Shown here in pieces: positions 22,946-34,915 of a DNA stretch of 64,000 nucleotides. Under the pieces are notes generated by a model that was given only the letters and a program-made list of their open reading frames with translations, made no database searches and was not told where the DNA came from. The translations under genes and the position numbers were made by a program. Origin of the DNA: Cyclina sinensis (Eukaryota > Mollusca > Bivalvia > Venerida > Veneridae); NCBI GenBank assembly GCA_012932295.1, contig JAAONU010000011.1:18811252-18875251 (forward strand). The letters are read 5' to 3'. Each line of letters starts with the position of its first letter. The stretch's first letter is position 1.

Positions 22946-24537
22946 TCAATGTCGACTTTTTTCAGTTATTTTAGTAATCTGATTACCAAATAGATTCTAC
23001 TGTGAGCACCCGTAACTAGAAGCTGGAAAGTAATTTTTTAATTAACTTAAACCAACTAGATAATCAAATGCATAAATACTCTACCAATTTCTTTGATCAC
23101 TAGTCCGTGAAGTGAAAAGCATGGCCTCATTGACATGGGTTAAACAAATCACATGACTAAACTTATACAAATACAATATTCATCAATAAAATATCTAATC
23201 AATAGAAAAAGGTTAAAAGTTTAATAAAAAGAATATTGAATATAAGTCCATATTAAAACGAGTAACTTCATTGCTGAACGTTAATTTAAAGCTGATAACT
23301 GATAGGGACAAAAAAGCGTGTCAAGTATTTCACCCTGTCTCCACGAAAACCATTCATGTCTTGATATGATCAAAATTGACCTTGAACTAAATATCGGCCA
23401 CCGAGTTGGCGGAAAAGAAATCTGAAAAAAAAAATGTTTTAAAAATTTCGTTAATATGCAAATGTTTTTTGATGATTCATATCGTGTAGAAACATGATTT
23501 ATCAGTTCTATTCGGTATTTTGGGGGTATTAAGTGTTTGGTTTTGTATGGACAGATCAATACATACCCCCGATAAACCCATTAAATTCTAGTATGTAAAG
23601 TCGGTGTTAATGTAAGCTGTGAAACGTGTTGTTTTCGTTTTGTGTATATTCGCGACGGTTGGTTCCGGTTTCCGCCTTCACCCACGTGGTGGCCGAAGTA
23701 GGGTTTAAAACTAGTTTTTACGCGGAATAAAATATTAAACCGGTAAGTACATACGTGTTTCTATTGCTGATGACTAATATTAGAAATTAATATTAAAAGT
23801 TCATCTGAAAAAAAAGCAAGGACTTGCAGTTTATATTACATTACAGGGTTATTCAGTCATTTTTACACTTGGTTGGTTTTATAAAGTTCGTATTGGTATG
23901 TAGCAAATACTTAAGTATAGCTGTAAAATATGTATCCTTCTTCATTTGAACTGGTCATAACTGAATGACAAAAATACTGTGTAAAATTTAAGTGAACTAT
24001 TTTTTCTTTCTTTCTTTTTTTAGGTGTCTATGAAACTCTGAGAGTATCATGTTTTACAAAATCAAACAAAAAGATCAGTCATTTATTTATTTCAGATATA
24101 ACCTTAAAAGGGAAATCTTTTCGTCAAGTTTATTTCAATTTTTTCCTGCACTCTTTAATATACCTGTGGTATTTTGTAGATATTGACATACATGAATGTT
24201 AGCATAGATAAAGTTTGGACAAGCACTCCAGTCAGTGTTGTAGAAAGAACAATTACCTCAAAGACAAACTTGTGCTGTAAAGACCGCCCGGCGTATTGAC
24301 TTAAACATCAGAAGGCGATGTAATAGGATATAACAACAACAACAAAAACAACAACTTTGCTTTAAGAAGTTTTTCTCGTTACATCCTCAAAAGACTGTTT
24401 ATTGAACAGTATTCTGATTACACTACACACTATAAATAAATGACTTGTGCAGCTGATATATCGAACCCTTTGAAAAGTTGACATTCGATTATAAACTGCA
24501 GAATTTTTGACAAATAGGTATTTGCTAGGTATAGGCA
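22946..24537. other. Upstream region of the first elongase gene, candidate 5' UTR exon near 23.6-23.74 kb
   Basis: Most of this is unremarkable. Around 23630-23741 the base use becomes GC-richer ('attcgcgacggttggttccg', 'cacgtggtggccgaag') and ends 'attaaaccg/gtaagtac', a near-consensus donor at 23742. Because an acceptor-like 'ggtataggcag' sits just before the elongase start (ending 24538), this could be a non-coding first exon. That is inference from position and splice consensus only. Confidence 0.35.
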
Positions 24538-24566
24538 GTTAGTGGGGCGCTATGAAAGATATTACC

Positions 24567-25386
24567 ATGGATGCTTCCGGTTTGGATCCCATGAACGTGA
24601 CTTACTGGTTCCCGTTCGAGAAGACGTTTGTCAGGGAAAACTTCGACAATTACATGAAGCAGCACTGGTCAGACTGTTTCGTTTATTCAGCTGTCTATGT
24701 AATGATCATATTTTCACTGAAGTTCTACATGACAAATCGTAAAGGCGTACAATCTAAGACCATATCTAGCGATATGGAGTACATCGCTAGCCGTGTTCAG
24801 CATTCTGGGTACAATACGCTGCCTTCCGGAATTCATCTGGAGTCTTAGGAATCATGGCTTTGAACATCTGTACTGTAACAACTCCTATCTAGAGCAAGGA
24901 AAGGTGTCAACGGTTTGGAACGTGCTTTTCTTGCTGTCAAAAGTGGTAGAGTTGGGAGATACCGTATTTATTGTATTAAGAAAGCAGAAACTTATTTTTC
25001 TGCACTGGTATCACCACATTACGGTAATGATGTACTGTTGGTATAGTTATAATGACCATATTGCAAACTGTAGGGTTTTTGTAATTACCAACTTCGCTGT
25101 TCATTCGCCAATGTATTCTTACTTTGCTTTTAGGGCTATGAAATTCCAGTTTCCTAAATGGGTTAATATGTGTATAACATTTCTTCAACTTGCTCAGATG
25201 ATCTGGGGTCTTCTAATTGTCATCTTGACCTGCATGGCATATTCCGCCGGTAGACCGTGTGTTACTCACTATCAGAATATAACATTTGCATTACTTATGT
25301 ATTTTAGTTACTTCATGCTTTTTGCAAACTTTTTCTACAAAACGTACATTGTCAAAAGCCCATCGGTACATGAAAAGAAGCATTGA
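24567..25386 (+). pseudogene. ELOVL6-like fatty acid elongase, copy 1, interrupted by a one-base frameshift
   Basis: Very long-chain fatty acid elongase of the ELOVL3/6 type, an ER membrane condensing enzyme adding two carbons to acyl-CoA. Start taken at 24567 (MDASGLDP) because it aligns with copy 2; an in-frame ATG at 24552 is possible. The first frame runs to about 24748, then the protein continues one frame over from 'cta aga cca' (LRPYLA) to the TGA ending 25386. Against copy 2 there is one extra base in 24741-24750, possibly in the GG at 24744-24745. The rest is intact: KVVELGDT, the catalytic box LHWYHH, TNFAVHSPMYSYFA and TFLQLAQ. All other frame and length features are as in an active enzyme, so a sequencing error or polymorphism is as likely as a true pseudogene. 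An AATAAA lies at 25804-25809. Confidence 0.85.
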
Positions 25387-25803
25387 AGCAGTAATTGTAA
25401 AGTGTTTATGTATGAACCAAACATTTAAACATATAATAATCTAAAAGTGCGCCAAACATTCATCAGTATCGACTTTCAGTGCAGTATTGAATTTCACCCG
25501 AAGGCTTAACCATCTTTACCGGTATAAAATGCTTTTTGAACTTCACGCAGTTAGACTAATCTTACAAAAGTGTAATCTTCTTAAAATGTATGACAACATG
25601 TGTTTGGCCGTATTTCTTAAGGAGTCAAATACATGTGTAGACAAAATTTCCTATTGTAATCAACTGACTATGTCATAGTTATTAAACTACACGCTGAGGA
25701 AGTTTTACACAGAAAATCCTGTATGGCTTGCATACAATGTGGTTTGAAAACACGATTGTGATATGATAGTATGATCCTTTTATTCATGTAAGACGTACAA
25801 ATG

Positions 25804-25809
25804 AATAAA
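25804..25809 (+). promoter_or_regulatory. Candidate polyadenylation signal, elongase copy 1
   Basis: AATAAA about 420 bp after the stop codon of the first elongase copy. Another, 'ggaataaaatc', lies near 26254. Assigned by position only. Confidence 0.35.
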
Positions 25810-25829
25810 AACGCACTTTTACTGCAGTT

Positions 25830-27835
25830 CTGTTTTACTGAAATTCTGAGAAATCAAGTGACTGTCTCCTCAGTTCCTCAACAGACCGTCGGGTTTCCTT
25901 CAATACTGTCCCGAAGTTTTACACTCGTGTGAGAGTAGCAGTGATAAACAATACTAATATAAAACCTGAAAATTAACTGAACTGACTGAGAAGGCAATTC
26001 TGTTCATAGAAGATTTTGTTATATTCACTGGCCTGGAGGTCTACAGAGAAGATGTAAGGTGCTGTTTTTAGAAAACCTATTTATAGATACCACTTACAAG
26101 ACAGTGTAAATGAGTTTTCACTTTTTGACAGGAACCAGTAAAGTTAAATTGAAAAAAAATGTGCAAACAACTATGAATATAGTGTTTAAGAACCTTTTTT
26201 CATGTGAATGAAACCATATACAATGTATTGTCAATTGATTGATTATGGAAGGAATAAAATCAAATATTATATATGATATTTAATGGTTTATTTAATGTTA
26301 TTTATTTTCAGTTCTAAATGTTGAATAATAAAATCAATTGTTGACTACATGATATTCACCAGAGATTATTAATATTGACATCGGCTGTCCCATTTGTTGA
26401 TAGCACTTGGTTTTCAATATCACAGTAGTCAAAAACTGTAAGGTATAAAGTGTAGTACGTCATGATGGGTATTATGCATATATTCTTTGCTACTGAAAGT
26501 TCAGCTTTGCCAATTCAAGGTTTGCCATTTCTGGGTTAAAATATCCCGCCTAAACTCGAAACCGCAGCATTTCTTTGTTTTGTGACGGTATAAAGCGATT
26601 TTACTTTAGTTTGCACAAAATTATAACATAGTTGTCTGAGCACTTAAGCAAATAATTTTAGAGTTTGAGACCGATTGTCTGTAAACAAAAATGTCATGTA
26701 CAAGTTGTGAAAATAAACCTTTACGAATAATTTGTTGTCTTGTATTATATCGATAATTTATAAGATCCTAATTTCACGAACGATAACCACTGTTACTGAC
26801 TCGAGTGCTCGTTATATATCAGACGTCTGACTTTCCATGAATCGAAGTCTTTCTTTTAATTCGTATATTTTGAAACAAGACTTTGCGGGCGTATGTAGTC
26901 TAAACAAGCACATAACTTATAGTTTGTAGATACAGAGCAAACACGAATCCGCCATGTTTGTTTGGGATGTGATGTGTGTATATATCTTCAAGACTGTATC
27001 ACGATTTGCTCTATATGAGCTATATTTTTAGAAGAAATTTTTTATCATATGACCGAAAAAAATGTTACTCAGAAGTTTTATTCCTGCACAATAAGAACTG
27101 ATCAACATGTAAGATAACACAATCTGTGCCAGAAGTGCATAAATGATTACAGATAAGGGACATCATACTGCCATGACGCTACTCCATTGTTCTTATTTCT
27201 AACGAGCTAACAAATTGAAAATACTGTCATATTGTTATTCATAAATATTAATAAATTATAAATATTTGCTACGGTATTATATATTTTCCGGATTTGAAAT
27301 ATTCTTGTGTGGCGGATTTAAGTCTGCTTGTACATGTAAGTCCATGTTTAATATTAGAACATCATCTTTGAGATTTTTTTTATTTAATACTTTTTATTTT
27401 ACCACGATAATGTACAATATACATGCATTTACATGACAAGGAAATTTGTTTTGACAGTTTTACATGTAACGCCGAGAACAACCCTGGCATACTTCTACTT
27501 ATTTGCCTATTGACGGAGAGGGGTCAACGTTTTACACAAATAGAGCAAAATCAGTCCTTGTAATGAAGTCAAGTATAATTCACCTACTATTATAATCATC
27601 GTTATAGAGTGTGTCCACAAATTGACCCAGTTATAGATTACATATTACGCAATCTTATGCAAACAGAGCATATTATACAGGTGAATTTTACAATTACAAA
27701 TTTAAAGTACAGAATTTTATTTCACTTGTGATATATCAATTAGAAATTAGTTTAATTAAACTTGATAGGCTATTTTTAGGGTAGAGAAATTGTCAGGACT
27801 TAATTCATCGAAAAAAACGCGAATCGCGGTCTAAA
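25830..27835. other. Intergenic DNA between the elongase copies (left part), nothing recognised
   Basis: AT-rich and without long frames. No repeat array or RNA gene was recognised. Confidence 0.4.
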
Positions 27836-27837
27836 CA

Positions 27838-28397
27838 AAGTTAACGCCCCTAGATGATACTTTATTGATGAAACACACCAATTGAACTCACTGTGGCCAT
27901 ATACCACGTGGTTGCTGTCGCAAACAACATTTTTTTTGCTTCGATTCGGAGGAGAAAACTGCTGTAAGTATTTTATTTCTTCACCAATTTTAATGGCATA
28001 TAGAGCATGCGAAGCGGAAAATCATGCCCTTCACATTGGTCATTGATTGTTTTGTCAGATGTACAGAATTTTCTAACATTCGGGAAAGCTGATGCGGTTT
28101 TCGCGATAGCAAACATATTTTTTACTGAACTCGTTATTGCCCTGAATGTTAAGAAGAACTGTACATCTGACAAAAGAATCAGTAGGACCTATATGTAGGG
28201 CTTAATTTTCCGCTTCGCATGCACTATATCCCCTTAACATTGTTTAAGAGTTACAATATACAATACAATAGCAGTTTTCTCCTCCGAATCGAGGGGGAAA
28301 AATGCTGCTTGCGACTATATACCACGCGGTAGGGCCACATTGAGTTCAATTGATGTGTTACATCAAATAAAGTTTCATCTAGGGTCGTTAACTCTGG
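27838..28397. mobile_element. 560-bp imperfect palindrome (fold-back / MITE-like element)
   Basis: The two halves are reverse complements over nearly the full length. Left: 'agttaacgcccctagatgat', 'accaattgaactcactgtgg', 'cgattcggaggagaaaactg', 'gcatgcgaagcgga'. Right: 'tccgcttcgcatgc', 'gcagttttctcctccgaatcg', 'ccacattgagttcaattgat', 'catctagggtcgttaactct'. Even the centre pairs ('gtcagatgtaca' near 28057 with 'tgtacatctgac' near 28160). The ends are GTTAAC palindromes. It encodes no protein. A transcript or single strand would fold into a hairpin of more than 200 bp. Confidence 0.85.
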
Positions 28398-28399
28398 AA

Positions 28400-29060
28400 C
28401 TGACAGTTTGTTTATCTCACTTAAGTGATGTATACCTGAAATCGTAGGTTGTCAAGTTCAAGTATATTGTATTACCTGAAGTTTTAGATAATTTAAATAC
28501 AGACCACTCCCAAATTAGTTGCTTTTCAAGATTTCGCTTTCGAATTCATTATTTGACTCTAATCCTCATAACGGACTGATCGTGCTGAGGGGTAAGTAAA
28601 ACATTTTAGGATCTGAAAACTGTTGTGGGACAAGAACTCGCAAAGGCCATTTGTCCCCTTTACTATTAAGTGATTAATGGGTGATCCAAAGTAATACCAT
28701 GTACAAATGTTTATAGGCAAATTCCAAACTGTATGCTTCGTCTGTTGATCCAGTGTCAAGAAGATGGATAGAATGGCAGGTAATCCTGACAAGTCCGAAA
28801 ACAAGTCCTCTTAACAAACGTATCAACGTAATCAGGGACAGATGATACCTCATTGTCTAGTGTTTACTACACAGAAGACTTTATTTTGACCATAAGAAGA
28901 GAAAAGTTTTAGAATTTTGATCTGACATCGTCATCATTTCTGAGCGGACTTTTTTCATCTGTCTCGTACATGGTCATCTCCAATGTACAAACATGTTTGT
29001 ATAGCAGATGTTGTTGCCTTCAACAGATATGGTACAAATCTATTGTATCGAATACCTGTA
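28400..29060. other. Intergenic DNA, nothing recognised
   Basis: No splice-bounded or long open frames and no array were seen. A minus-strand frame at 28559-28804 has no family resemblance I can name. Confidence 0.35.
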
Positions 29061-29067
29061 ATGTGTG

Positions 29068-29250
29068 TTGTGAGGAGCAGTAGTCGACGGTTAGAGGGTC
29101 GGATCCCCGATTTTGAGGTCGCTGGTTCGATTTCAACTAGGAGTAAGGGACTCTAGTTGCTTTCTGCATTCCACACTTGGTGGTATGAGTACTTGTTTGA
29201 ACACAGACAGCAGAATTATAAGTTGCCCAAACTTGTTTCTCAATCGATGA
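29068..29250 (+). mobile_element. Possible tRNA-derived SINE fragment
   Basis: A tRNA-like head with an A-box-like 'agtagtcgacggttagaggg' near 29081 and a B-box-like 'gctggttcgatttc' near 29130 have the right spacing (about 40 bp between them). A unique-looking body follows ('cattccacacttggtggtat'). It lacks a clear tail and paired target duplications, so the call is tentative. Confidence 0.45.
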
Positions 29251-30017
29251 AAAATAGGTTTTAAACTTATAATTTTGCAATTGAAATTTTCTTTTGACGT
29301 TCAACGCAGTCACTCATATAACGCTTTGAATTATAGGAATGCAGGTACTTTTGGCGTCCAATTTAGCGCATCAATGATACACATAGATATCAGAAATACA
29401 CCTTGAATTCAGCCATATGTACGACTGATATCATAAGTAAGACAAAGATTGGCCTATCACTAAATATACCCTCTAGGGACAATCCATTACGTTCTACATA
29501 TCACGACCCCAAAAAAATGATTTTGACATTTTAGATAATGTTTGAGTATGATAGAAAAATGCCCTTTGAGCATAGTTTGTTTACATGTTGGGATTATCAT
29601 TTACTGTGAACATGTTCACCTAGACACGTATTGTACTTTAAATATTTTTACATTTATATTAATCAATATGCGTTATCAAGGCTGTGGAATCTTACACAGC
29701 CGATCCTGCTGAATGTGACAATCGTACCCAATGCAATAGTTGTTAAAAACATTAATACTGTCCTGTTAAAGGGTATGTCAGCTTTAATATTCTAGGTCCA
29801 GTATATTTTACCTAAACTGAATCAAACGGACTGAAAAAAAGGCAATTTCTCAGAGCTTGTGCTCTTATTTCATCCCAGACGATTGACAGTAACAAAGTGT
29901 TTTTTTTTAAAATCTAAAACAAATTAAAAAGAAATTTCACCAAAGCCACAAGCAGTGGACATAGGTTCTAATTAGTAAAAAAATCATTAAAAAAAAGAAG
30001 AAAAAAAACCAAACAAT

Positions 30018-30735
30018 ATTCTACGGTGGCACAGAGGTAACATGCGCGAGCTTTTTTCTTAATTGCACTTCTCTTTTTTCTATCTCGTCCCCACGAGATA
30101 CTAACGAGTTACTAAGTCGTGGGAACGAGATAAAAAAAGAGAAGTGCAAATCTGAAAAAGAGTATTGCATTTGAAAAAAGAGTAGCGCAATAAAAAAAAA
30201 AGAATCATGATATGAAAAAAAAGAACTGTGCATGTTAGCTATGTCGAGGGAACGACTAACTAACTCGTGGGAAGCAGTTAGCTATGTCGTGGAAACGAGT
30301 TAGCTATGTCGTGGGAACGAGATAGCAAGGTATTGTGCTACTCTTTTTTTTTCAAAGCAATACTTTTTTATTGCACTTCTCTTTTTTTATCTCGTACCTA
30401 CGAGATACTAACTCGAGGGAACGAGATATTATGTAGTTCCAACGACATAGTTAACTCGTTCCCACGAGATAGTAAGTCGTTCCCCCGACATAGCTAACAT
30501 GCACGGTTCTTTTTTATAACACGATTCTTTTTTTAATGTGCCACACCTTTTTTTAGAATGAAATACTCTTTTTTAAGATTTGCTCTTCTCTTTTCTTATC
30601 TCGTTCCCACGACTTATTTACTCGTTCCCACGATATACTAAGTCGTTCCCTCGAGTTGGTATCTCGTGGGAACGAGATAAAAAAAGAGAAGTGCAATTAA
30701 AAAAAAAGTTATGCATGTCAACTCTGCCACCGTAA
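30018..30735. mobile_element. Fold-back element built of TCGTGGGAACGAG-type dyads
   Basis: Terminal inverted repeats TACGGTGGCAcAG (left, near 30023) and CTCTGCCACCGTA (right, ending near 30735), with ATATTC directly before the left end and directly after the right end, fit a 6-bp target duplication. The interior holds more than a dozen variants of the dyad 'ctcgtgggaacgagata' in both orientations. These are separated by A- or T-runs and 'agagaagtgca(a)' / 'ttgcacttctctt' motifs, so the element can pair with itself in many ways. There is no coding capacity. The insertion structure seems convincing; the family name is unknown to me. Confidence 0.85.
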
Positions 30736-30739
30736 TATT

Positions 30740-32529
30740 CCCTGTTCAAATTTCTGTGCTATGTAAAGTACAGTAGTGGGATACTAGTCATCGCGCACCT
30801 GTTTTATGCTCTCTGGTGTCAAGAATTCGTCGCCTGAAAGGTAAAATGGTCTTTTTCAATAAGAAGCCTGTAGAGTTGCAAAAAAATCATGTTGTGCACT
30901 GAAGATTGGCTGGTGTGCTTTGTATTTACGTAAATAATGTTTATAATGTAAAATTCTAGTTTAGGCCTGAAAACTGGTGAAAGTTTTTCAGCATGCATTC
31001 TGAAAAAAATAGTAGCCTACTATTGAAGTATACAGCAATGATGTCAACTATAGCTTGAACGTCTCGAATACTTAACGCCGGAATACAGGAGCTCACGTAC
31101 TGTAAATTTTAAAATCAATTGCTCTAAACATTAAACGGTTAAATTTTATAAAACCGCTTTCCTTTATAAATCCAAAACTGACAATGTTTAAGGCTAGACT
31201 CGGATTTTCTTCCCCCCCCCCCCCCCCCTTAAGCTGAGAGACAAAAATATTTGTGTTATCAGTCGATACGCAACACAAAATGTTTAGTGGAAAACAACAA
31301 CAGGGAAATAATACGACTATCGTGTCTAAATAGATCTACATCTAGATCTAATTACTAGCATTTATCCAGATAATACTCCAGTCTGTGTATTCAAAGTAGT
31401 TCTATAATTTTAAGCTTAGAAGTTCACCATTAGTGGCAGGTAGTTTGAAGACCCACATGTAATTTATCTTTAGACCTATATACTCAACAGTAAGACGAAA
31501 CGTGTACCCAAGGTCACTCACTCCACCATACTGTTTTATTGATTTCATAGTACGGCATAAAGATACGAGGTACGGAAATAGCCGTGGACGTGTTTAAACA
31601 TTAAGGTATGTTTTTACAATTTTCTCGATATCATAGAAAAAAAGTACTAAGTATATTCAGTATCTTTCTGTTAGGAAGTAAAAATTATAACATTCATTAT
31701 ACAAGTGTTCATTGCTAACATCGCTGACTAGTGACTAAGAGATAAACTCAGCTTGTATGTAAACTGCACAGGTTAAAATGTAAGTACAGACGCATGTATT
31801 GCTTGATTTGTTCATTAAAACTTAATTTTCGCTTTTTGGGGGATTAAGATAAAATATCTTATGAATTTTTACTCATGAGTCCGATTGCTAGATCGAGATG
31901 TTTAACTTATCTTAGTTTCCATGGACGCCAGCCTCGTTTTCATTTGATCGTATGGAAAAATACAGTCCTGAGAACTTTAAAAAGAAAAGAAATCACACGC
32001 TCATACTTTATTTTGAGAATATGAGACTAGATAATAATATATACTGTTTGATATTTGCTTTTCGTCATTTTCTGTATCGTTTTAACGAAATGCACCTTCA
32101 GACAGCGATACAATACACGAAAATTCAATACAATTGTCTTTCAAATGTGCCCACGTATATTATGACGTATTGAAAGAAACAGTCAAGTCTTCAGGATACA
32201 GAGCCAGACATTTTTGCATTTATATGTCATATTGCATGAGGGTAGGATTTAAATATAATTAAGCTGTGATAATTTCATTTTTTGTCTGTACATTGAAGTG
32301 TACCTAAACCAGTTGACCTCAGGCAGTTGGTCCGAAGGACACCCTGGTCGCGTTTAACAATCACGATACAGTTGCAAGAACAAGAGAGAAAGGTCCGCTG
32401 GTTTCAGTGATTATTCATAGATAACAAATCAATATTTAAACGTGGCCAATTCATATTAAATCATTCAAATTTTCAAGAGACCCAAAAAGTTTCATTAACT
32501 TAATTTAGTTATTGTTCTCTTACTTGCAG
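30740..32529. other. Intergenic DNA upstream of elongase copy 2
   Basis: Holds a 17-base poly-C run (31212-31228), otherwise ordinary AT-rich sequence. A donor-like 'acattaag/gtatgt' near 31605 could end a non-coding first exon of the second elongase gene, paired with the acceptor 'ttacttgcag' that ends at 32529. This is a weak inference. Confidence 0.35.
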
Positions 32530-32549
32530 TTTTTTCGGCACCAGTCGGA

Positions 32550-33368
32550 ATGGATACATCGAACAGAGATCCTGCAAATATAACTTACTTATTTTCTTTC
32601 GAGAAAACACATGATGTCAAAGCATTTGATGACTTTATGGATCGAAGATGGAGTGACTGTTTCGTGTACTCTTTGATCTATTTGATATTTGTTTTCGGAG
32701 GACAGTATGTCATGAAAGACCGCCAGAGATTTGATCTCAGACCATACTTGGCTTTGTGGAGCGGACTACTGGCAGTGTTCAGTATCATGGGTGCTCTGAG
32801 AACTGCCCCAGAAATGTATTGGTCCCTGACGACACATGGGTTTGAATATTCCTGCTGTAGCGGCTCGTACATAGACCAAGGCATGGTCTCTAGTTTCTGG
32901 ACTTACTTGTTTGTGTTGTCGAAAGTAGTTGAGTTAGGAGACACCGTCTTCATGGTCCTTAGGAAGCAGACAGTGATATTTCTGCATTGGTACCATCACG
33001 TGACTGTCCTGATATACGTGTGGTCAAGTTATACTCAGAGGATCGGCTCGGGACGCTATTACATGGTCATGAATTACATGGTTCATTCCCTAATGTACAG
33101 TTACTATGCTCTGCGAGCGATGAAATTTCGGATCCCGAGGGTAATAAGTATGGTTATAACAACTCTTCAACTTGCTCAGATGTCTGTGGGAATTTTTGTA
33201 ATAATAGTGTCTTACAATGTTCTGTCAGCAGGTGGGGAATGTGTCACTAGCTTTAGAAATATAAGGTTCTCTTTATCCATGTATTTCAGTTATCTAGTAC
33301 TGTTTATACACTTTTTCTATAAAAGCTACATAGCGAAGAAGCCACAAACCCATGAAAAGAGCGCATGA
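32550..33368 (+). CDS. ELOVL6-like fatty acid elongase, copy 2, intact, coding region in one exon
   Basis: A 272-residue ELOVL-family elongase, the usual length for ELOVL3/6, predicted to condense malonyl-CoA with C12-C16-type acyl-CoA in the ER membrane. Seen: FSFEK near residue 16, LRPYLALWSGLLAVFSIMGALR (about 63-84, resembling the ELOVL6 second membrane segment), KVVELGDT (125-132), LRKQ then the catalytic histidine box HWYHH (146-150), MNYMVHSLMYSYYA (174-187), TTLQLAQ (204-210) and several hydrophobic segments. The C-terminus is lysine-rich (KSYIAKKPQTHEK). The start codon lies 20 bp after an acceptor 'ttacttgcag', so a 5' UTR intron is likely. Paralogous to the frameshifted copy 7.2 kb upstream on the same strand. 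Confidence 0.95.
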   Translation: MDTSNRDPANITYLFSFEKTHDVKAFDDFMDRRWSDCFVYSLIYLIFVFGGQYVMKDRQRFDLRPYLALWSGLLAVFSIMGALRTAPEMYWSLTTHGFEYSCCSGSYIDQGMVSSFWTYLFVLSKVVELGDTVFMVLRKQTVIFLHWYHHVTVLIYVWSSYTQRIGSGRYYMVMNYMVHSLMYSYYALRAMKFRIPRVISMVITTLQLAQMSVGIFVIIVSYNVLSAGGECVTSFRNIRFSLSMYFSYLVLFIHFFYKSYIAKKPQTHEKSA

Positions 33369-34560
33369 GTTTGGATATTTGCATATATAACATGATGTAT
33401 TTACATTAAAGAATTCATTACAGCGAAAAGTGCTTTTATGAAATTACAGTACAAATGCTATATTTACCAAAGGTGTTGCAAAAATACATTTGTGTTCACT
33501 TTTTTACATCATAAAGTTTCAAATGCTATGTTTAACGAAGATGTTGAAATTATGCATTTGTGTTCCTATTTTTATCATGAAGAATAAGTTGTAATTGCTA
33601 CTTTTACCAAATGTGTTGACTTTATACATCTGTGTTCCTTTTTCAGAATAGGGTTTTTGTATTTATCTGTTACTTACAAGTATTTTTTGGAGATGATATA
33701 GCAAGTCATAGCGCAGTCTGCACGGCATTTGTAACATGTCTTTCTTAGGTAATTTCAATCTATGTTTTCCTAAATCATTTTTGCATTTCTTGTATGTTTT
33801 CTTCTTTCATTCTAACTCAAAACACGGAATTAAAATACTAAAAGAAAAAAAAATCTCTATAAAGAAGTAAACTGAAAATCAAGCTTCAAAAGTCGACACG
33901 AAAAACTTGTTATTTTTTAAATAGTGGGCGACTGTTAGACTACATGTAGTGGCGGTTGAAAAAAAAAAGAGTTTTAAAAAAATACTTTAAACATGGTTTT
34001 GTTAAGTCTATATGTGTTTATTCAAACTTAATTCGAAAACAATAGTTCAATGCAGATAAATGATTGTAGCCAAAATATGTTCTTTTGCACGTCAACCTTC
34101 GAGTTTTTTTCTTCAAAATATCTCACCTTGTAATAGACGTTCTCTGTTTCACCTATTTATCGATTTGAAACAAAATATTCATTTAATGACATAAAATATA
34201 AGATTTAAGACAGTATAATAAATGGCTTTAATGTTATCACCATTTATTTATTATCATTTTTTTTCTTTTCTGTCATTTATTTATTGAATGATAATCAAAT
34301 AAAAGCGATCCATTTCTTTACTGTCTTATTGTCCCAATGTAAATGACTCGTGGAAACAATTGAAGTAACCCGTTACAAGGGCAACAACTAATAAATTTTG
34401 TATTTATTTCATAGAAAAAAAAAGTACTATGCAGATGCCATGATTCTGAACCTTTTGGCTGGATTTATACCTTGTGCTTCTTTTCATAATTTTGATATTT
34501 TTTTATTTTATTTTATTTGAAAAGACGGACTTCTTTTTATTATTCTAAATGTTATCCATA
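33369..34560. other. 3' flank of elongase copy 2
   Basis: AT-rich, with a diverged short repeat of 'aaatgctatgtttaccaa', 'tgtgttcctttttt' type at 33440-33650 (about three copies near 75 bp apart). No further gene seen. An 'attaaa' near 33404 could act in polyadenylation. Confidence 0.4.
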
Positions 34561-34569
34561 ATAAAAGAA

Positions 34570-34915
34570 ATCTTAGATAGATAGATTTATTTCAATATAA
34601 AATGTCAAACAGCATGGCATTATAATACAAATAAAACATACATGAAATTAACAATAAACAAGAGCATGTATGAATTAAACATATTCAGCCACGTCAACCA
34701 ACATTATATATCAAGGATAACACAAATGTGAAAACTCTTATTTCCATTGTGGTCCTTGAAGTACAGTATTGTGTGGCATAAGAAGACATATCGTTATCAA
34801 AGGACTTATCACAAAAATATCTCATAATTGAAAGACTAAGTAAGTTTGTAACAAAAATAATTTACAATACAAATACTAGTTGTGAAAAAAAACTTAAACA
34901 GACCACTTACAGAAC
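34570..34915 (-). mobile_element. Possible LINE 3' end remnant
   Basis: Read on the minus strand the stretch ends 'attgaaataaatctatctat' then 'ctaag'. AATAAATCTATCTATC is a tail form common at the 3' ends of non-LTR retrotransposons. Upstream it is AT-rich with no preserved reverse transcriptase frame. The call rests on the tail only. Confidence 0.35.
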
